Source: Maratus speciosus
Lineage: Eukaryota; Arthropoda; Arachnida; Araneae; Salticidae
Assembly: GCA_963932465.1 (NCBI GenBank)
Contig: OZ010792.1
Span: 188,507,556 to 188,571,555, forward strand
Reading direction: 5' to 3'
Length of the DNA: 64,000 nucleotides
Translations under genes and position numbers: made by a program
The notes under the pieces: generated by a model
Database searches by the model: none
What the model was told of the DNA's origin: nothing
Seen by the model: the letters and a program-made list of their open reading frames with translations, nothing else
Shown: positions 58,064 through 64,000 of the stretch, one piece after another
Numbering within the stretch: position 1 is the stretch's first letter
Layout of the letters: each line of letters begins with the position of its first letter

Positions 58064-59100
58064 CAGACCTGCCAACTGCTACGAAAAAATCGTAGTTGCT
58101 ACGATTTGGATCTTTAAACTACGATGCTACGAAAATCGGTCTCAAACTACGATTTAAAAAAAAAAAACCCACACAAACGCATTTTTTTTTCCAGTTGAGA
58201 TTTTTAGTCTACACAGCACATTTTTCAGGAGTGATTCTGCTCTGAAATTTCCTAAATTTTAAAGTATTCGGTTCCGAAAGTTTAAAAAAATTAGTCATTA
58301 GTCCAAAAATTCGGACATTAAAAAATGCTCAAGTGTGTGTGTGTGGGGGGGGGGGGGGGAAATTGGGCTGCAAAACAAATTTCTTAATATAAAACTCCCT
58401 TAATGGATATCAACCATGAGTGAATCGTGCATCTGTAAATATTTATTAAACAGGAATTCCCTTCTTTAGAAACAAGGGCACCATTTTAAGAGTTTCTTGT
58501 TTGGCAGGGTTTGAAATATTGTGCGAAATCACGCGATTTGCACAAAGAAAAGAAAACACAAATTTCATCGATAGGTCAGTAAAAAAACGCAATTTTCATC
58601 GAAAGATCGCAGAAAGAAAACACGAATTTCGCCAAAGGATTGTGTAAAAAACGCAAAATTCATCAAAGGATTAAGATAAAAAATGCAAATTTCGTCAAAA
58701 GTTTGGGGTAAAAAGTGCAGATTTCAACAAAGAATCGTGATCGAAAAACTTGAGTTACGATTGTGGGGAAAAGAATTGTGAATATCGTGAAATGATCACG
58801 GAAAAAAAAAAAACCCACGAATTTCGTCAAAATTTACTGGACCTGAGCTAAAAAATTGGAGCTGGGATCCTTTTACAAATGTAAAAGAAAAAAAAACTGC
58901 AAAATGAGAAGAAGCTCAAAAAATCGTAAAAAAATTTTCAGAGGAACAAATTTGCTATATTGAGTTGAAAGACTGAAACCTTATTCCTTTTACGAACGTC
59001 AAAAAATGGCGGCAAAACACAAAAAACCAACCAACCAACCTCCAGATTAATTTTAATTTTGAGTGCTACGATTTCTCATTTTCAAAAGTTGGCAGGTCTG
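58064..59100. mobile_element. hAT-like element with related minisatellite units
   Basis: Ends CAGACCTGCCAACTGCTACG and AGTTGGCAGGTCTG, with flanks sharing GATATA. Near both ends gctacgattt motifs recur. The middle (58540-58830) has degraded units of the aaatttcgtcaaaagat type also seen at 55390-56790. A run of about 17 G at 58346. Ends resemble those of 6992-8806. Confidence 0.75.
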
Positions 59101-60044
59101 GATATATTATGAAAATATAGAACAAACGAATTATGTTTGTAGTGGTTAGGTTTGCAGAAAATTTTCCTTCAATTGTCAAGGCACATTTAAAAAGAAAATA
59201 GCCAAAATGTATAATAGTATTTGCTTGCAGTGTTGAATTCAAACACACTTTCTCAAAACAAATTGCTGCAGCTCTAGAGAGTAGCATTTCACTGTTAAAC
59301 CATATTTAATTGCAAATTCTTAAACCTTCCAGAGGGGTGGGGAATGTCCCTCCCCTGCTATAGCCTGAATTCATTGCTGCTCATATGTGTATAATACACA
59401 CTTTATGCCTAAATTTTAGGCCAAAGTGCAATGAGCATTATACACAGAATATTTCTGGCAGCTATATGAAACCATATATGCTTTCGCTAAATCACTAATT
59501 GCAACATGTGAATTTTACAATAAAATTGTATGAATACAGGGCTCAATATGTACCGGAGCAAACTGGAACGATATTTTGGTTCGGGAAACTATGACCAATA
59601 TTGTTAGTTCCAGTTTGTGAAATTATGGTAAATATCATTTCAGATCTGCAATCATTAAAACATATTATTACAGTTTTATACAATACAGCTTATTGTGCTA
59701 TCTGTAACCTTTTTTTTATTATTTAGAATCTTGCATGCATTTTTAAATTGTTTTTGTACGTTTAGGAGGTATAAATTTGTCTATTACTTTCAAAAAAAGT
59801 TTTTAGTCAACGATAATGTTGAAATAGTGCTCTACTTGGATTTTTCCATTTCTAGCCCTGTATGAATACTAAGTGAAATAATTTCACTTTTATGTGTCAT
59901 AATTTGTGCATTAAGAGCAAATATGCAACATTATTTCCAGTGTCAATAAATATTTTATTAAAACAAAGTTTCCAATGAGGAAAAGTGCACATTTCAGAAA
60001 CCTTAATTATGTAGTATGTTAGTAAAGGTGTTAAATATCTACAT
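59101..60044 (+). other. GTF3C6 intron 2, unassigned
   Basis: AT-rich, no gene. A small inverted pair (tgtgtataatacacactttatgcc and gcattatacacaga) lies near 59388-59450. Nothing else is recognised. Confidence 0.4.
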
Positions 60045-60052
60045 GAGTAAAT

Positions 60053-61585
60053 CAGGGTTGCTGGCTTTTAGCCAGGCCAAAAAAAGCCGGCCGGCTTTTT
60101 TTGGTTTTAACCACTTAAAAAAAGCCGGCTTTTATTAAAAAAAGCCGGCTTTTATTGGAAGAAGTCAGTTTTTATTTTTTAAAGTTGGTTTACAGTAAAT
60201 TTGTTTTAAATTTGGATCAATTAATTTTTAATACATTTATAAATATTTTCTACTAAAAAAAATACTAGACTTCTATTAAATTTTATCAAATAAATAAGTC
60301 TTTATAACTTCTAGAAGACAACTGTGAACGCATTATCTCTGAAAAAAAAAAAAATATATATATAAACATTGAAAAGGATATATGTTAGGCTCCAAACTGG
60401 TGTTTTGAAATTCTATATTATATAGCTCCACATATACTATCCATTTTAAAGATTATATTTAATTAAAACTGTTCTTAACTGCTCTGCTCAACAAGTGCAA
60501 AATGTTTTGACACATTTACAAATTCATTTTTTAACGGAAAGATGTAAAATTCGAAAGCCTGACCATGAAACATGAAAGCGATTTGGAATCGAACTGTGTT
60601 TTCCATTTTTTGATCCATTAATTACCTATGGAGCTATAAAGAGATTTTGATCAAGTGACAAACACGTTTTTTCACCGTTTTCTGAGTGGTTTCTTCTTTC
60701 GTGTGGAAATTCAGTTCAAAACGCTCACTTTGACACTATTTTCTGAAAAATCTATTGCGTTTGCAAAAAAAAAAAAACAAACCAGAAAAAACAGTGCAAT
60801 TACATAGTTTCTGAACAACAACATCTGCTAGTTTCATGCATTTCTGAACAAAAATAAATTAAAACTTAGGTCAGAAAGTTGCCATTTTGGATTTAACAGC
60901 CTTAATGACAAAATATAACATATCAAAATGGAAACGAGAAATTAGAAAAGATGTTTTATTTGAGGAGAGTGGTACATAAGTGTATAAAAAAATAGAGCAT
61001 TTAAACAAAAACAAAAAAAAAATTCTCAAAATAAAATTTTGAAAAGCTTGTTGCTACGCATATTCATGCATATGCTTATTCATAATGTTTTTAATAGTGA
61101 GAAATGGTGGTGTTTATTAATATGACTATGTATAATTTTAAATGTTTGCTAGAAATAAAATAAGACTTGTATGCTAATAGCTCTTAAAATTAAGTAATAG
61201 AACATAACTAAGTAACCATTGTCCTCTTTAATTTTATAAAGCAATAAAAATAAAAAAATTGGCAGTTGGTATGGCCCTTTTAAAATTTAGCAGACATATT
61301 TGCAATTCTGAATACAAATCACTAGCAAAATCATCTAAGTTTTATTCCAGTATTATGTCCTCATTATTGAGAAATTGGGTTACTTATTAAACTGTAAATC
61401 AATTAAATGTCATTAAAACTAATTAAAAACACTTTAAAATGTGTAGTTTATAATTACAATGCTTTATTGCATAAAAGCCAATTATGGCCCAAAAAATCCA
61501 ATTTTGGCCAAAAAAAGCCGGTTAAAACCAATAAAAGCCACCGGCCTGGCTTTTTTTAATTTTAGCCGGCTTTTTTGCAACCCTG
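60053..61585. mobile_element. hAT element, TSD GAGTAAAT
   Basis: CAGGGTTGCTGGCTTTTAGCC to GGCTTTTTTGCAACCCTG, flanked by perfect GAGTAAAT at 60045-60052 and 61586-61593. Many aaaaaagccggctttt palindromic subterminal motifs at both ends. Contains the piggyBac-like MITE 60467-60901. No transposase. Confidence 0.92.
60467..60901. mobile_element. piggyBac-like MITE (copy 3)
   Basis: 435 bp flanked by TTAA; left end AACTGTTCTTAAC, right end TTTAACAGCC. About as long as copy 2 and in the same orientation. Confidence 0.82.
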
Positions 61586-62268
61586 GAGTAAATACAGTAT
61601 ATGTTTTAGAAACAACAACAAAAAAAACGTATATAAGGTATTCATTACTTAAAATGTTGTTTGTTTTCTAATTTATGCGATTCATTTGTAAAACTCATTT
61701 ATATGTACATTTTTTTCTATACTGCTATTTATATTATAATATAAATTCACCTAGTATTATGCATAATTTAGCATTGTTTTTCAGAATTTATATACTTATT
61801 AATCATTTCCATGTGTGCAGAATTTTTATAAAATATTACCAACCAGTAAGGTGCAATATACAGTTGAAAACTGTTGTGACAAAATTTACACTACTGCAAA
61901 ACAAAATAACTCATTACAACAATGCATTTTCCAATAAACATTCTATAAAATTTATAAAGATATGGAAAAAAAGGAAAATTTAGTGCTATGTTTACATTGC
62001 AGCAATTGTTAATGCAAAATATGGCTACTGAATAAAATTATATAAATTTTTTTTGGTATATTCTTTATAATTGTAGTATTTTAAAAACTGCTTAAAAATT
62101 CACTTGCTCCATCAGAAAATGAACTTGCCGTAGGCGAGTAGATTTATGTAAATTCCCACCCATGATCATTTCAATTTACATATTTTAAAAATTAAATTTT
62201 TCTAATAATATTGAAAAATTATGTAATGTTTAACATAAATGTATTTATACATGATCTTTTTATCATAG

Positions 62269-62389
62269 GGTATTGATTCAGACACACCAATTTTACAGCT
62301 TGGCCACTATTTATTTTCTGGGGAATATGAAGATAATTTTGGAACAGTTATAGCATATGAGCCTACAAGTACAACTGTAAACAGCGAAG
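62269..62389 (+). CDS. GTF3C6: GTF3C6 exon 3 (TFIIIC subunit 6 domain, core)
   Basis: This 121-bp exon gives 40 residues plus one base (phase 1 end). It contains GIDSDTPILQLG and then SGEYEDNFGTVIAYE. The motif GxYEDxxGT is the signature of the TFIIIC subunit 6 family (human: AGEYEDTLGT), and GIDxxxPILQ also aligns without gaps. An atag acceptor precedes it and a gtaatt donor follows. Joined in phase to exon 2, it reads through the beta-strand core of the domain, which in yeast (Tfc7) and human pairs with the larger TFIIIC subunit (human GTF3C5, yeast Tfc1). The rest of the protein, including the acidic tail, must lie past the right edge. Intron 2 is 9.1 kb and full of mobile DNA. Confidence 0.93.
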
Positions 62390-62808
62390 GTAATTATATA
62401 TAATATATATAGATTTTCTTTATTAATTAATAGTTTAATTGCATTATTGCATTTATATTATTGGAATTCAGTTTTTTGTATTTGAATAAATCTTTGTTTA
62501 TATGAGTTGTACATATAAAAATATCAGTTGTTGCAACTAGAGAGAGGTTCAGTTTTTTAGAAAAATTCAAGATAAATTATATTATATTTTTTACTAACAT
62601 AGTCTGATCGATTGCCAAAAATATTAGGATTTTTTTCCTCATAGGATTTTTTCAGTCGGTTTACTAAAGTTGAAGAAATTTTCAATCTTTTAGTTATTGA
62701 TAATTTGTTTTATTGTATTGTATTATCTATAGTTTTAACTAGGCTCACTTTTTATTTTTTTAAAAAGTTTAGCTGAATTTTAATAATTATTAATAGGATA
62801 AAAAAAAA

Positions 62809-63321
62809 GTAATACTTTTTTGTACATATGTCAGCTGTAATTAGTGTTGCTAGGTGTCCCCTGCGTAAATCAGGGCTCCAAATGCTCTGGACATCACTAA
62901 TTTTTTACAGTTTATTTCACCATCTTTAATCGCAGATAATTCTGCCATTAGATAAGGCAAAGAAAATTACTTTAAAATACTGATGTTCAGAGCATTTGGA
63001 GCCCTGATTTACACAGGGGACACCTAGCAACATTAATTACAGCTGACATATGTACAAAAAAGTAATACTTTTTTGTACATATGGCAGCTGTAATTAGTGT
63101 TGTTAGGTGTCCCCTGCATAAATCAGGGCTCCAAATGCTCTGGACATCACTAATTTTTTACAGTTTATTTCACCATCTTTAATCGCAGATAATTCTGCCA
63201 TTAGATAAAGCGAAGAAAATTACTTTAAAATACTGATGTTCAGAGCATTTGGAGCCCTGATTTACGCAGGGGACACCTAGCAACACTAATTACAGCTGAC
63301 ATATGTACAAAAAAGTATTAC
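62809..63321. repeat. Two tandem copies of a 253-bp palindromic element
   Basis: Landmark gtaatac or gtattac at 62809, 63062 and 63315. Each unit has arms of about 85 bp (tgtacatatgtcagctgtaa to gctctggacatcac and the inverse) around a loop of about 87 bp. Copies differ at only a few positions. The shared acttttttgtac end joins the copies without spacer. MITE-like; superfamily unknown. Confidence 0.93.
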
Positions 63322-63325
63322 TTTT

Positions 63326-64000
63326 TAGCTCACAGGCTATCAAAGCCTGAGAGCTAATGTGCCCGCCCGTTCTGTATGTATGTACGTACGTATGTATGTA
63401 TGTACGTAACGCGATAACACTTGATAGAAACATCCGATTTGCTTCAAAAATTTTTTCTAGGTTCATTGTGATAAGGCGCTTCCCGGATTAGTTTTGGGAG
63501 TTCATTGGTTAAGGATAAAGGGGGAAAAACGGGGTTAGTCCAACCCCTTAATTCAGATAAATGTGTTTTTCATGCAGAATCATTCAATTTGCTTCGAATT
63601 TGATATACCGTTTTATTATGTTAAGGAACTTCCCTGATTATAGTCTCTGTAGAAAAAAAAAGGTCGTTCAAGGCCAAACATTCTCTTTTCATTTCCCTTT
63701 CGTTGTCATGGCATTAGAGGACGCTAGTCCCTCGTCCCTCTTTTTCCACCGCACTTCTGCAAAACAAATTTACCCCTGCAAGAGAATGAGTTACTGCAGT
63801 ATTCGAAGACTCTTTTTGCCGTAACACCAGTCTTGATTTTCTTAAAGCAAACTGGATATATGGATGTGTTTTTAGACGACAGATTAATGGTGTTCTTATT
63901 TTTTTTAAATTTAATTAATAATTTGTAATTGTAACTTTATTATTTAAATTAATTATAATTTGTTATTTAATTTAATTATAATTTATATTTAATTTAATTA
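63326..64000 (+). repeat. Start of a dispersed repeat, possibly Helitron-like
   Basis: Begins with a strong hairpin (tagctcacaggct ... agcctgagagcta), then (GTAT/GTAC)n at 63375-63408 and aacgcgataacac. The gtcacgcgataac motif is also part of the tandem array at 18918-20990. The rest (63430-63830) is less AT-rich and non-coding; the last 110 bases are an A/T-only stretch. Runs off the window. Confidence 0.4.

Overview
The window is animal nuclear DNA, strongly AT-rich, with small exons in very large introns and layers of DNA transposons. It is probably arthropod and possibly arachnid; this rests on overall style plus one Jockey-like LINE fragment and is inference only. I found no bacterial genes, operons, CRISPR arrays or rRNA genes.

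Two host genes are supported, arranged head to head. On the minus strand, two exons at 32045-32542 encode the N-terminus of AIMP2, a scaffold of the multi-aminoacyl-tRNA synthetase complex. On the plus strand, three exons at 44879-44914, 53041-53121 and 62269-62389 encode the N-terminal half of GTF3C6, the small TFIIIC subunit of RNA polymerase III transcription. Their start codons are 12.3 kb apart. Both genes run out of the window: I could not find later AIMP2 exons to the left, and later GTF3C6 exons should lie beyond base 64000. Both products serve translation and tRNA supply, but a shared promoter is doubtful with so much inserted DNA between them.

Nearly everything else is mobile or repeated DNA. 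(1) Bases 1-15500 hold Tigger-type elements (94-574, 9592-10364, 13236-15217), hAT-type elements with 8-bp target duplications (2827-4551, 5858-6200, 11478-12979, 14301-14595), a decayed hAT transposase (7459-8430) and a LINE fragment (8943-9158). (2) Bases 15527-31751 are a nested stack. A repeat ending in a GGTGTCCATTACTGG-like sequence was entered by a 13.4-kb hAT (16529-29964). Its own transposase was then split by a second hAT (17605-26125), which contains two head-to-tail Helitrons, and by a third hAT (26987-28559). (3) The intergenic region, about 33000-44300, holds a 1-kb-armed inverted repeat with tRNA-Leu-like sequence near its outer ends; one arm is split by a 7.6-kb hAT (33586-41209) that carries a self-complementary 2.3-kb element. 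(4) GTF3C6 intron 1 and intron 2 each carry one copy of a roughly 1.4-kb repeat in opposite orientation, so exon 2 lies in the loop of a potential RNA hairpin. Intron 2 also holds a hAT-like element filled with a 31-bp GATC-rich minisatellite.

No clearly new protein system is visible. The most unusual features are structural: inverted repeats around a host exon, tandem arrays carried inside transposons, and the tRNA-bearing palindrome.
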